This document shows positions 1 to 8,518 of a DNA stretch of 64,000 nucleotides, one piece after another; positions within the stretch are counted from its first letter, which is position 1; every line of letters begins with the position of its first letter. The stretch covers positions 1,364,001-1,428,000 of the forward strand of contig OZ245013.1 in the NCBI GenBank assembly GCA_965223675.1. The letters run 5' to 3'. Source of the DNA: JAGQKC01 sp965223675. GTDB lineage: Bacteria > Nitrospirota > Nitrospiria > Nitrospirales > UBA8639. Under the pieces are notes generated by a model. The model made no database searches. It was not told where the DNA came from and saw only the letters and a program-made list of their open reading frames with translations. Position numbers and translations under genes: made by a program.

Positions 1-154
1 ATTAATACAGTGGTTTAATACCCTAATGACTTTCATCCATTATCCGGGACCAGAATAGCTTCACTACGAAATCTCAGATCCATTCTTTTCCTTCATTGTG
101 GTCACTTGCGTACGCCCCAACGCTTAATTACAATGATGCAATCCATACAGTACG

Positions 155-219
155 TAGCAATTGCTAGGATGACGATCCTACAGTCATCAGTTTTTACTGC
201 GAGGCCTCTTGAGAGCCTC
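155..219 (+). promoter_or_regulatory. Palindromes and stem-loop in the leader of the DAHP synthase gene
   Basis: Upstream of the aro gene lie a perfect 12-bp palindrome, TAGCAATTGCTA (155-166), an overlapping inverted repeat TAGGAT-GACG-ATCCTA (165-180), and a GAGGC...GCCTC stem-loop (201-219) followed by only three T. The order suggests an operator or a weak attenuator for the aromatic pathway. I recognise no TyrR, TrpR or T-box consensus, so the function is inferred from position only. The rest of 1-294 shows no gene. Confidence 0.3.
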
Positions 220-294
220 TTTGAACAAGCAAAAGCACTAAAACGTTGATCGCTCATTTATAGCCATCATAGCCATAAAGTTAGGAATTTTACT

Positions 295-1371
295 ATGACA
301 GAACAAATTGACAATCGTAACATTATTGATATTGGGACCTTGATGACTCCTCGAGAAGTAAAGAAGAAACTCCCACTAACTGATTACGCCGAAGCCCTTG
401 TTCGTCAAACTCGTCAATCCATACAAGCCATCCTTAACGGACAAGATCGACATCGTCTCCTGGTCATTGTAGGACCATGTTCCATCCACGACTCACAAGC
501 GGCTTATGAGTACGCGGAACGACTCAAAAGTGTCATAGAAAAAACCCGTGACCAGTTTGTCATTATCATGAGAACCTATTTTGAAAAACCACGTACAACG
601 GTGGGCTGGAAAGGCCTCATTAATGATCCGCATTTAGATAGCAGTTGCGATATTGATGCTGGTTTTCAATTATCAAGAACGATTCTTTTGAACATCAATG
701 GCATGGGTGTTCCCTGCGGAACCGAATTCCTTGACCCTGTGACTCCGCAATACATTTCTGATTTGGTCAGTTGGTCAGCCATTGGAGCTCGGACAACTGA
801 AAGCCAGACGCATCGAGAAATGGCGAGCGGACTATCCATGCCCGTCGGCTTTAAGAATGGCACGGATGGAAGTCTTCAAGTGGCACTCAACGCGATGATT
901 GCTGCACGACACCCACAAAGTTTTATTGGAATCAATGTTGATGGCGTGACGTCAATTATTAAAACCAATGGCAATCTAGACCGTCATATTGTCCTTCGTG
1001 GAGGGGGCGGGAAAGTGAACTATCAATCTCCAGATATCACCCATGCTGCCGCTGCGTTAGAAAAAGAAAAAATCAGCAGACCAATTATGGTGGATTGTTC
1101 ACATGGGAACTCGGAAAAAGACCATACTCGACAAGCAAATGTTGCTCGATCTGTCCTTCAACAACTTTGCGAAGGGCAAGAAGCCATCATGGGACTTCTC
1201 ATGGAAAGTCACATAAATCCAGGCAATCAGAAGTGGGAAATAGGTAAGCAGTTAGACTACGGAGTGTCTATTACTGATGCCTGTTTAGGTTGGAACGAAA
1301 CAGAAGATTTACTCTATGAATTACAAGAGGCGCTGATCCAAGCTGCTAAAGAAAAGACTGTCACCTTCTAA
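295..1371 (+). CDS. aroG: 3-deoxy-7-phosphoheptulonate synthase (DAHP synthase, class I)
   Basis: Condenses phosphoenolpyruvate with erythrose-4-phosphate, the first step of the shikimate pathway in the cytoplasm. The 358-residue product has the AroF/G/H-type length and layout: GPCSIHD near residue 61, the RTYFEKPRTTVGWKG stretch, KNGTDG, and a DCSHGNS metal/phosphate-binding segment near residue 269. The start follows an AGGA ribosome binding site about 9 bases upstream. It stands alone; fur-merC converge on it from the opposite strand. Which feedback class it belongs to (Phe, Tyr or Trp sensitive) cannot be told from motifs, so the symbol aroG is used generically for the family. Confidence 0.93.
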   Translation: MTEQIDNRNIIDIGTLMTPREVKKKLPLTDYAEALVRQTRQSIQAILNGQDRHRLLVIVGPCSIHDSQAAYEYAERLKSVIEKTRDQFVIIMRTYFEKPRTTVGWKGLINDPHLDSSCDIDAGFQLSRTILLNINGMGVPCGTEFLDPVTPQYISDLVSWSAIGARTTESQTHREMASGLSMPVGFKNGTDGSLQVALNAMIAARHPQSFIGINVDGVTSIIKTNGNLDRHIVLRGGGGKVNYQSPDITHAAAALEKEKISRPIMVDCSHGNSEKDHTRQANVARSVLQQLCEGQEAIMGLLMESHINPGNQKWEIGKQLDYGVSITDACLGWNETEDLLYELQEALIQAAKEKTVTF

Positions 1372-1387
1372 TTCAATTGAGCGTAAA

Positions 1388-1870
1388 CTATTTTCCCGGG
1401 GATGGATCGATGACCTGATCAAATGTATGAGTAGAAGACTCAATTGCATGTTCATGAGTATGGCACCCAAGACAATGGCAGAGCCGACGATTCCAAAATC
1501 CTGCGAATGCGATTAATGAGGCACCACACACGTCAAGAGCAATTTCTCCAACACTACTGGGGACCATCCACACATGGGCAGCAATAAGTAAAAATAGCCC
1601 CATAGCGGTCACGAGTGCCGGACGTATATCCCGATGTAACGGATAGGTGGCCAAAAGGCCAAACCCAGCCAGGACCCCTATAATTCCTACAAAAAACCAT
1701 TCGGTTGTATCAGCGAGGAACCCGCCCAACATAACGTCCAACCCTCCCCATGAGTGCGCAGCAATGACCGGAAGGGCTAATAAAGCAAGTGGAGTGAGGG
1801 CACAATGGACGGCACAGAGCAGGGAAGCAATGGATCCGGCTTTGGACAGTGATGTACCAATGGTTTTCAT
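1388..1870 (-). CDS. MerC-family small membrane protein
   Basis: A 160-residue protein with about four hydrophobic segments. Near the N-terminus it carries the LLCAVHCALTP motif, a Cys pair in the first membrane helix typical of the MerC mercury-uptake family. The C-terminus is rich in Cys and His (CHCLGCHTHEH), suggesting soft-metal binding on one face. The ATG at 1870 leaves a 4-base gap after fur; an upstream in-frame ATG (1900) would overlap fur by 26 bases and seems less likely. Cotranscription with a Fur-family regulator suggests a role in metal handling rather than a mercury operon, since no merA, merT or merP is present. The transported metal is unknown. Confidence 0.75.
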   Translation of the reverse strand: MKTIGTSLSKAGSIASLLCAVHCALTPLALLALPVIAAHSWGGLDVMLGGFLADTTEWFFVGIIGVLAGFGLLATYPLHRDIRPALVTAMGLFLLIAAHVWMVPSSVGEIALDVCGASLIAFAGFWNRRLCHCLGCHTHEHAIESSTHTFDQVIDPSPGK

Positions 1871-1874
1871 GAGA

Positions 1875-2294
1875 CTATTGACATTTAGGACACAGCCCAC
1901 TGAACTCTAAAGTATGTTCATTCACGACAAATTGAGTTTCTTTTTCGATAAACGCCGTTAATTTTTTTAGCGGACACAGTAACAAATCAACTATCCGCCC
2001 ACAGCCCTGACATCGTATATGATGGTGATGTTCACGCCCATGACGAATTTCAAATCGAGCTTGCCCTTCCTGATGAAGTTCAATTTGAGATACCACTCCA
2101 AGTTCGCGTAATACTGTCAGCGTCCGATACACGGTCACCAAATCGATTGAGATCTTATTTCGTCGTAAACGATCAAACAATTCGGAAGCTGTCAATGGAT
2201 ATTTTGTTCGCTCAAGAACCCCTAACACCGCACGACGAGTCCTGGTTAATCGATGCCCAGCCGCTCGCAGGTCTTCATCAATTCTCGTCTTCAT
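1875..2294 (-). CDS. fur: Fur-family metal-responsive transcriptional repressor
   Basis: A 139-residue Fur/Zur/PerR-type regulator. An N-terminal winged helix spans roughly residues 1-85 (LTRTRRAVLGVLE; DLVTVYRTL recognition helix). The dimerisation domain carries HHHHIRCQGCG and ends in CPKC, giving two CxxC-type structural zinc sites. Its gene is preceded by a perfect inverted repeat, ATTGCAA-N5-TTGCAAT, 17-35 bases before the start, consistent with autoregulation. The same motif precedes the metal-uptake operon at 10.7 kb. Target genes (ABC metal importer, His-rich small protein, MerC-like protein) make zinc the likeliest effector, so it may be a Zur. Sequence alone does not separate Fur from Zur. 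Confidence 0.88.
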   Translation of the reverse strand: MKTRIDEDLRAAGHRLTRTRRAVLGVLERTKYPLTASELFDRLRRNKISIDLVTVYRTLTVLRELGVVSQIELHQEGQARFEIRHGREHHHHIRCQGCGRIVDLLLCPLKKLTAFIEKETQFVVNEHTLEFSGLCPKCQ

Positions 2295-2310
2295 AAGTAG
2301 TATATTCCTA

Positions 2311-2329
2311 ATTGCAAGTCTATTGCAAT
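2311..2329. promoter_or_regulatory. Fur-family operator (ATTGCAA-N5-TTGCAAT)
   Basis: Perfect 7-bp inverted repeat with spacer GTCTA, immediately upstream of the fur start codon. A second copy with the same TTGCAA-N5-TTGCAA geometry sits at 10729-10747 upstream of the metal-uptake operon. Two copies, each before a metal gene and nowhere else that I saw, support a real operator for the Fur-family protein encoded next to it. Confidence 0.6.
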
Positions 2330-2524
2330 TACCAAATCTGGACTAGCCATGTCAACAAGAGGAACACTGAAAAGAGATTGGTGGTCAGTCAAAAACAGAA
2401 AGAACTTCGAAAGATCGTCTTACCGAACGACAGATCGGCCAAAGAACACGCCACGATACTACAGCAACATATTTACAGAAGGGAATAATTAGAGAAAAAA
2501 GAGAGAGAAAGTTTCAGCATCTAC

Positions 2525-3277
2525 TTAAGGAAGACGTTTCAACCCACAGGCCCGGGCAATGTTGTCGCGGTATCGAAGCCATAGTCGCAATGTTTTCTCC
2601 ATGGCTTCGAGAATCACCATTTGTTGAGAACGCGTGACTGCATGCGTGACGACCATATTATAGGCATCATGCCGATGGCCGTTTTCGACCATTTGATGCG
2701 CTCTGGTAAGATCCATACAGTCGGGAGAAACTCCGTGATACTGGACTAAAGGATGACGTCGAACGAGTCTTTCAAGATGTTTTTGCGTCAAGGGAGTTGC
2801 CGCTGCTTTAATCTCTTGACGGTCATTCTTACTTCCTTCAACAAAGATCGTGAGCACTGCGGCTCCCACCGTCCAGTGATGATGTGATGAAACACGTTCT
2901 AACCACAGGCGATATTGTCGGCTAGCCGGGAACAATGAAATGTTCGAAAATCCTCGAGCTTTAAAACCCATCCCCTTCATCATCTTCAAAAAAAGCTCAG
3001 GATGTGCACAACCTAAAGACAAGCCACCCGTATCCTCTTCATAAATATTTTCAGCAAGCATTCCCCGAACCTCAGGTGGAGGGTTTTGTCCGTAGATACG
3101 TGCGAGAAATACAGGAAAGTCCCGAACATACACGCCAAATTCTTGTTGAAAATGAATTTTTAGCTGAGCCTTCGTGACTTTATTCCCAGAAAAGCTCAAC
3201 CAAGCCCAATGATCTTTCTGATCCATGATGGATAGCAATTGATCACGGAATTTCACTTTCGTAAGAGGCTTACTCAT
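2525..3277 (-). CDS. CADD/PqqC-like haem-oxygenase-fold protein (copy 1)
   Basis: A 250-residue all-helical protein of the TenA/PqqC/CADD superfamily (iron-containing redox enzyme type). Visible landmarks are the HW motif near the N-terminus, NIYEEDTGGLS followed by a HPELF segment (candidate metal ligands Glu and His), FVEG, and HPLVQYHGVSP. CADD members make p-aminobenzoate for folate by self-sacrificing oxidation at a di-metal centre; PqqC is a cofactorless oxidase. Which chemistry applies here is unknown. The ATG at 3277 is preceded by AAAGGA at good spacing and matches the length of the paralogue at 43.2 kb; a longer upstream frame exists without a ribosome binding site. No folate or PQQ genes are adjacent. 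Confidence 0.7.
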   Translation of the reverse strand: MSKPLTKVKFRDQLLSIMDQKDHWAWLSFSGNKVTKAQLKIHFQQEFGVYVRDFPVFLARIYGQNPPPEVRGMLAENIYEEDTGGLSLGCAHPELFLKMMKGMGFKARGFSNISLFPASRQYRLWLERVSSHHHWTVGAAVLTIFVEGSKNDRQEIKAAATPLTQKHLERLVRRHPLVQYHGVSPDCMDLTRAHQMVENGHRHDAYNMVVTHAVTRSQQMVILEAMEKTLRLWLRYRDNIARACGLKRLP

Positions 3278-3500
3278 GAAAGAATCCTTTGTCTCTACGT
3301 CCGAAGACACCCAGGGGACTGAGAAATACACATTGTCACACAAGGCATCATATATCCCATCGGAGTATTTCTGGGTTTTTTAAAGTGACACGAGAAACTT
3401 GAGTCAGAGGGGAATGCTATACAAGGCGACGGGAGGTCATAGAATACACAAAAAGATGCGACAACAAAACAGTTGTGCTCATTGAACTTTTGCTGAAAGG

Positions 3501-4409
3501 TTACGGACGCGGATCTAAACGAATGGAAGACTCAGTGGATGATGGTTTAGTTGCAGGCTGCGCTGGAGAATGGCGATCTTCCAATCGTGAATCAACCACT
3601 TTTGAAATGGATTCTTCTCGATGTCTTTCTGTCATGCTCCGCAATGCTTTCTGTGCAGTCGATGGCGGTGTGGAAGAAGGAACCGGTTTGGATTTTGACG
3701 TCCTCGCAGATCTTGTTTTGGTCTTTTTGGAAGGAGTCTTTTCAGGCCGAACAGTTTTGGATTCGATGGATTCAATTTCTTTCCCGAGGTGTAAAAGGAC
3801 TTGTTGCTGAGATAAGGCCAGGGCCTTTAATTCGCCAATTTGAGCATTCACTCTCGTCAATTCACTTCGTTGGCCAGTAAGCTGATCACGAAGAGCATGC
3901 ACTTCCAACAATAATTCGTCACGTTCTAATTTGACAGGTCGTTCAAATTTAGAAGACACAACTGCCTGACGGTCAATTGAAGTCGGAAGAACATCTACCG
4001 CCCTCTTCGACTTTTTTCTTTTTTTCGTCAGCCAACCCCATAACTGCAAAGACATCTCTTTTGCCCTTGTCGCTAATCCAACAACCAGGTTGACACACCC
4101 AATGGCAATCTTCTTACCAAATCCAAGCACCCCTACCACGGACGAAACAACACCCCGTACGGTTCTCGTAAGACCACCTTGACAAAGTGTGAGCGCAGAA
4201 CGAACCTTTTGGCCGACACGTTTCAATTTTTCGCGTACCATGGACACAGACCTTGCGCAAAACTCCATACCGACGGAAGGCGGTTCATCCCCAACTTGTA
4301 TTCTCAAATGTAGTGAACGATCATTTGGCGATCTGGATTTAGATTTTTTCCGTTCTGAGGGAAGAATATGTATAAGATTGAGTGGGGGTTCTGTTGTTTT
4401 CCAGCTCAT
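3501..4409 (-). CDS. Basic coiled-coil protein of unknown function
   Basis: I do not recognise this 302-residue protein. Residues about 50-130 alternate basic stretches with a short hydrophobic, Gly/Val-rich segment (around VVSSVVGVLGFGKK), which may associate with a membrane. Residues about 160-215 form a heptad-rich coiled coil (ELLLEVHALRDQLTGQ). The last 80 residues are low-complexity, rich in Lys, Ser, Thr and Pro. The ATG is preceded by GGAG 7 bases upstream. It stands alone between the CADD-like gene and the HTH/zinc-ribbon gene. The layout resembles polyhydroxyalkanoate granule- or magnetosome-associated surface proteins, but that is only a likeness of composition. Confidence 0.55.
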   Translation of the reverse strand: MSWKTTEPPLNLIHILPSERKKSKSRSPNDRSLHLRIQVGDEPPSVGMEFCARSVSMVREKLKRVGQKVRSALTLCQGGLTRTVRGVVSSVVGVLGFGKKIAIGCVNLVVGLATRAKEMSLQLWGWLTKKRKKSKRAVDVLPTSIDRQAVVSSKFERPVKLERDELLLEVHALRDQLTGQRSELTRVNAQIGELKALALSQQQVLLHLGKEIESIESKTVRPEKTPSKKTKTRSARTSKSKPVPSSTPPSTAQKALRSMTERHREESISKVVDSRLEDRHSPAQPATKPSSTESSIRLDPRP

Positions 4410-4700
4410 CGATCAACTCCAAAAGAGGAATCAAAGGTTTAAATGGTCTTCTTCAAGATACTAACAGTAAGATGGGAAAGCAGCCCATTCGTTCTTCAGG
4501 CAAATTTCACTGCCGCCTAACTCTATTCTTTACTCCGATTTGCCTGTAGAGTCAATGATTGTGAGTTTTTCAGCATAAAAACCTAGGGTTTCTATCTAAC
4601 TTTCTATTTTTACGAGCCTGTTAATGATACACCAAGAATACACGTAGAATAATTTAGTCGCATAGCTTTTTACCGACTATATGTCCTAATCTTTTGGGTT

Positions 4701-5045
4701 ATGGAATATTCAAAACAAACCTTTCGACAGCAAATCATGGCTCTACTAGAACATCAAAAAGCCTCAACCCATGAACTCAGTACAATAGTTGGCCTACCTG
4801 AAAGACAGGTAGAAGACCATTTAAGCCATATCGTAAAGACGATAGCTAGAGCTCAAACAAAAACGTTCCTCTTACACCCAGCGATGTGTCGAGATTGCCG
4901 CTTTATATTTCACGCTCGAACACGACTGACGCGTCCTAGTCGTTGCCCACGTTGCAAAGGAGAGAACATCGGCGCTCCACGATATGAAATTGTCAAGACC
5001 AAGACATGTCGATCTGGCAAGGAGGAGCAAGGAATCAAATGTTGA
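4701..5045 (+). CDS. Small HTH plus zinc-ribbon transcriptional regulator
   Basis: 114 residues. The N-terminal half fits a winged helix-turn-helix (ALLEHQKASTHELSTIVGL followed by a second helix). The second half holds two CxxC knuckles, CRDC at about residue 63 and CPRC at about residue 83, forming a rubredoxin-like zinc ribbon. This matches the COG3357-type family of predicted regulators. Thirteen bases separate it from the downstream lipoprotein gene, so the two are probably cotranscribed. Target genes are unknown. The 291 bases upstream (4410-4700) are AT-rich and hold the likely promoter but no gene I can support. Confidence 0.65.
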   Translation: MEYSKQTFRQQIMALLEHQKASTHELSTIVGLPERQVEDHLSHIVKTIARAQTKTFLLHPAMCRDCRFIFHARTRLTRPSRCPRCKGENIGAPRYEIVKTKTCRSGKEEQGIKC

Positions 5046-5058
5046 GTCCAGATAAGGA

Positions 5059-5907
5059 ATGATGCATTTCCCCTTACATCATCGAAACCGTTTCGTACTA
5101 TTTTTTACTATCATGTGGGGACTATTCGGAATCCTCTCGTCATGCATGTCAGTTCCCCAGATTGAAACACCAATTCACGAGGACTCTCAAGGACACATAA
5201 TCCTCAAAACGTTTCCTGAGTCCTCAACCAAGGCATCTCACCCGACTGTCTTAGAGCCAGAAATTTTAAAAGCGACTCTAAGGGGACTTCGGGTACAAGA
5301 GCAGAAACGATTACTGGATTCTCTTATAGGAGGTGAGGGCCAGATACTTCCTGTTTTTACTGAACAAGAAATCCAGTTTTTAACTCCCTTTCTCATTGAT
5401 GCCTTTCACAAGGCCACTCCTGAGGAATATATCTGGTTTCAAACGATCAATCAGCAACAATCGCAATTCAACACGACAAGTGGGGTCATGTACCACGTCA
5501 ATAACCTTCTGCGAATAGGCGTCATAGAATTTCAAAAAAGTAGTCGGCACACTCGGTTGTCCTCAAAAGCCAGTTTTTCTCCAACACAGGTCAAGCAATG
5601 GACGTTGAAATTTGTTTCAACTGCCGCAACGCCTCAAGAAACAAATTTGCAGGATATATTTTTCATTCGGGCTCCACTAGGTTCAGTTTCTATTGCCCTC
5701 AACACCCCCGAACGTGTTAATCGACCACAAAATACTCCACTGCAACAAAAGGTCCCTTCCCATCCAAGTCTTAAAAACCAAGACGGAAAAGAAAACGATG
5801 CTCAGATGTTACGAGAAGAAATTAAAGAACTTCAACAACAACTCGAGGGGCAAAACAATAAACTCAAGCAGCTTGAAAAGCAATTAGAAGAGAAGACCAT
5901 CAAATGA
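5059..5907 (+). CDS. Putative lipoprotein with C-terminal coiled coil
   Basis: 282 residues. The N-terminus is a basic, hydrophobic signal ending in a lipobox (GILSSC), predicting signal peptidase II cleavage and lipid attachment. The middle region has no family I recognise. The final 40 residues are a Gln/Glu/Lys coiled coil (EEIKELQQQLEGQNNKLKQL), suggesting self-association or contact with another envelope protein. It follows the HTH/zinc-ribbon gene closely and converges with the metal ABC permease gene, whose stop is 18 bases away. Localisation is well supported; function is unknown. Confidence 0.6.
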   Translation: MMHFPLHHRNRFVLFFTIMWGLFGILSSCMSVPQIETPIHEDSQGHIILKTFPESSTKASHPTVLEPEILKATLRGLRVQEQKRLLDSLIGGEGQILPVFTEQEIQFLTPFLIDAFHKATPEEYIWFQTINQQQSQFNTTSGVMYHVNNLLRIGVIEFQKSSRHTRLSSKASFSPTQVKQWTLKFVSTAATPQETNLQDIFFIRAPLGSVSIALNTPERVNRPQNTPLQQKVPSHPSLKNQDGKENDAQMLREEIKELQQQLEGQNNKLKQLEKQLEEKTIK

Positions 5908-5925
5908 AAAATTCAGGAACGATCA

Positions 5926-6807
5926 TCAAGAGGATATGACTTTGGAAGATCGAAGTTTTTGTACACACCATTGACCAATGCTGACCACTGCGAGCAACGT
6001 ACACCCTAACAACACATCTGTTGGCCCTGTTGGCCAATCAAGCTGATACGACATCAGAAATCCACTAAAAGCAATCACCACCCCAACTCCTGCCGCAAGA
6101 ACAGGAGCTACCCAAATCCCAATTTTCATTCGCATGGCGATCATAGGAGGAAGTAATAAAAAACCAAACGTCACCAATGGTCCGACCATCAGGACCCCTA
6201 AAGAAATCGTCGCCCCGACAACTCCATAGAGCATCAGATCCCAGACCCATACTTGCTTACCGAGTGATATGGCCAAATCCCGATCAACAGAAACGAGCAA
6301 GAGCTCCTTTCTGAAACACCACAACAAGCCAACGACAATAGACAAGCACACGATAAACAGAAAAAGATCAGCATTAGAAATAGCGAGAATTTGACCTTGA
6401 AGAACGCTTAATGCTCCAACTTCAGGAATTCGGTCAGAAGCAAGCAGCAAGATCGTCAACGCACCGGCAAAAACATAGAGAACACCGATTCTTCCCTCGA
6501 CGATCCCTTGCCCCTTTCGTTCCAGTGCCGCTAGAAGAATCATGGTGCCAGTCGTTAATACCGTAGAGCCTAAGAGCGCAAGCCCAAAATCACTATGCTG
6601 CGTATCCGGATGGAACGTCGCATGCCAAAAGATTGCCATCGCAATTCCGGCAGCCGAAAGCGTAGGCAACGTGACGCCAAGAAACACCATTCGTCGCACG
6701 TACATCAGTCCACCGACAACCGGCAGTACCATCCCACTCAAAATCCCCCCATACAAGGCATTTCTCAAGACATATGAAGGATCGAGAATTTGAAAAAGAT
6801 CACTCAA
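5926..6807 (-). CDS. znuB: Metal ABC transporter permease (ZnuB/MntB type)
   Basis: Integral inner-membrane subunit of a zinc/manganese importer (ABC-3 family), about 293 residues with 8-9 predicted helices. It contains the family's GATISLGVLMVGPL-type segment around the inner gate. I place the start at a TTG (6807) that overlaps the stop codon of the upstream ATPase gene, because translation from it gives the family's usual N-terminus (SDLFQILDPSYVLRNAL). In-frame ATG codons further upstream would add a basic tail lying inside the ATPase gene. It is last in a five-gene operon. The metal is inferred, not shown; the symbol is given by analogy. Confidence 0.85.
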   Translation of the reverse strand: MSDLFQILDPSYVLRNALYGGILSGMVLPVVGGLMYVRRMVFLGVTLPTLSAAGIAMAIFWHATFHPDTQHSDFGLALLGSTVLTTGTMILLAALERKGQGIVEGRIGVLYVFAGALTILLLASDRIPEVGALSVLQGQILAISNADLFLFIVCLSIVVGLLWCFRKELLLVSVDRDLAISLGKQVWVWDLMLYGVVGATISLGVLMVGPLVTFGFLLLPPMIAMRMKIGIWVAPVLAAGVGVVIAFSGFLMSYQLDWPTGPTDVLLGCTLLAVVSIGQWCVQKLRSSKVISS

Positions 6808-7522
6808 AATAAGATTCCTTTTCAACCTTAGAAACTGATGTCCTGGTCGAGACTGCGACATCATACTCTTTCCTATAAAGCCCATCATCGTTAATGACCA
6901 GGGCCTCTCGTAGCACACCTCCTAATGTGGGAAGGGCATGATCCGCCCAAATGAGAGCCAAATCGACATCAGATTGTAATTTGGTAAATAGTCTCAGCAT
7001 TGTTTGAATGGATGGTTGATCAAGACTAGCCAGCGGTTCATCCAACAGTAGGATATCCGGAGCTGATGCCAACGCTCGAGCGATCAACACACGTTGTTGT
7101 TGTCCTCCCGACAGAAAAGAATATGGTTCATTCCGAAGATTAAACACATCAACTTCTCGCATACTCCAATTAATGCGATTGCGTTGTTCTTGACCAAGGT
7201 TTTGCCACGGTCGAAGCGCTCCATACGTTCCCATCTCGACGACTTCTTCTGCTTTTAACTGAAAGAGGCCGTTTAGCATCGCACGCTGTGGGATATAGCC
7301 AACTTGAACCGCTCGTCCATTTTCCCGCTTACTCAGTCGCAACGTCCCTTCTAAAAGAGGGAGAATTCCTGCCAAGGTTTTCAAAAACGTGGTCTTTCCC
7401 GAACCATTAGATCCTAATAAGGCTATGGATGCACCAGGATGGATCTCAAGGGAAACATCATAGAGAACCACTTTATCGCCGTAACCAATATTGGCATGCT
7501 GTAAGGAAAGCAGGGCTTCCAT
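6800..7522 (-). CDS. znuC: Metal ABC transporter ATP-binding protein (ZnuC type)
   Basis: 240-residue cytoplasmic ATPase that powers the metal importer. Walker A is GSNGSGKTT (about residue 37), the signature is LSGGQQQRVLIARAL, Walker B is ILLLDEP with the catalytic Glu, and a switch His follows (WADHAL). The gene begins 6 bases after the binding-protein gene ends and overlaps the permease start, so the three are translationally coupled. Length and motif spacing match ZnuC/MntA-type subunits. Confidence 0.92.
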   Translation of the reverse strand: MEALLSLQHANIGYGDKVVLYDVSLEIHPGASIALLGSNGSGKTTFLKTLAGILPLLEGTLRLSKRENGRAVQVGYIPQRAMLNGLFQLKAEEVVEMGTYGALRPWQNLGQEQRNRINWSMREVDVFNLRNEPYSFLSGGQQQRVLIARALASAPDILLLDEPLASLDQPSIQTMLRLFTKLQSDVDLALIWADHALPTLGGVLREALVINDDGLYRKEYDVAVSTRTSVSKVEKESYFE

Positions 7523-7528
7523 AATAGA

Positions 7529-8518
7529 CTAATTCTGCTTCTGTTTTGATTTCACGGCAGCTAAGATGGAACGGAGGTTGGATTCTATTAAATCCTCGTA
7601 CGTGTTCACTTCTGGACTCCCGCCGACCATAATCAGAAACTTCGCCACCCGAGCACCTGTTTGCTCTGCGATCCAATTGGGAAGTTGGTCGCTAAAATAG
7701 GGTTCCCTCAAAACAAGTTGAATGTTTTCGCGCTTCATTCGTTCGACTAGTTTCACTAAATGCCGTTGTGTTGGTTCGATCCCTGGCCTGATTTCAATCT
7801 GCCCCGCCTCAATGAGGCCAAACCGCTCTGCAAAGTAGATGGTATCCTGATGGTAGGAAACAAACGGAACTCCCTTAAGTGGAGCCGCAAGCTTTTGCCA
7901 TTTCACGATTCGCTCATCGATTGCACTTTTGAATTGCATCAAGTTTTTTTGAAACACGCCTGTCCCCGCGGGATGCACTTGAGCCAATCCTTCCGCAATA
8001 GTTTGTGCCATTAATTTGGCATTAAGGGGATCTAAATTAAAATGCGGATTCCCGAGTGGATGCAAGTCGCCCTCTTTTCGAGAAAGTACTTCAGGAACTT
8101 GCTTGGGAGTAATCCTTACGGAAGAATCGATGTACCCTGGATTTCCAGGAAGAATAACTGGATTTCGTGCAACATCGATCAAGGCCGTGAGCCAGGCATG
8201 TTCGTTTTGCAAACCCATGACCACCAACACATCTGCTTGGTTCAATTTCGGAAGGAAACTGGGTTTAATCGGCACGCCATGTGGATCTTCAAGGCCTTTA
8301 GCTAGACTCTCCACTGCGACTAGATCACCCCCAATTCTTGCTGTCAGATCGGCAAGGTCTGGAATGGAGGCGACAATCTGAAGACGGCCACCCTTTTCCA
8401 TGGGTGGCCGTTCGGCCATTCCTAGATTAACAAAAATCAAGAACAACAAACACACGATTCTTGCCATTTTCGACGTTAAGACTTTTACGCTAAGGTTATT
8501 GTCTTTCGGTGAATCCAT
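7529..8518 (-). CDS. znuA: Metal ABC transporter substrate-binding protein (cluster A-I)
   Basis: A 329-residue periplasmic metal receptor. A hydrophobic signal peptide lies at residues 18-35, after a 17-residue leader. The cluster A-I ligands visible are His in EDPHG, His in GNPHFNLDP and Glu in LREPYFS. The fourth ligand, usually Asp in a DPLG-like loop before the TY(x)DL motif, is replaced by GGSPEVNTYEDL, so coordination may differ from classical ZnuA. The ATG at 8518 has an AGGAAG site 10 bases upstream and overlaps the end of the outer-membrane-protein gene; a later ATG (8467) lacks such a site. There is no His-rich acidic loop of the kind common in ZnuA. Confidence 0.87.
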   Translation of the reverse strand: MDSPKDNNLSVKVLTSKMARIVCLLFLIFVNLGMAERPPMEKGGRLQIVASIPDLADLTARIGGDLVAVESLAKGLEDPHGVPIKPSFLPKLNQADVLVVMGLQNEHAWLTALIDVARNPVILPGNPGYIDSSVRITPKQVPEVLSRKEGDLHPLGNPHFNLDPLNAKLMAQTIAEGLAQVHPAGTGVFQKNLMQFKSAIDERIVKWQKLAAPLKGVPFVSYHQDTIYFAERFGLIEAGQIEIRPGIEPTQRHLVKLVERMKRENIQLVLREPYFSDQLPNWIAEQTGARVAKFLIMVGGSPEVNTYEDLIESNLRSILAAVKSKQKQN

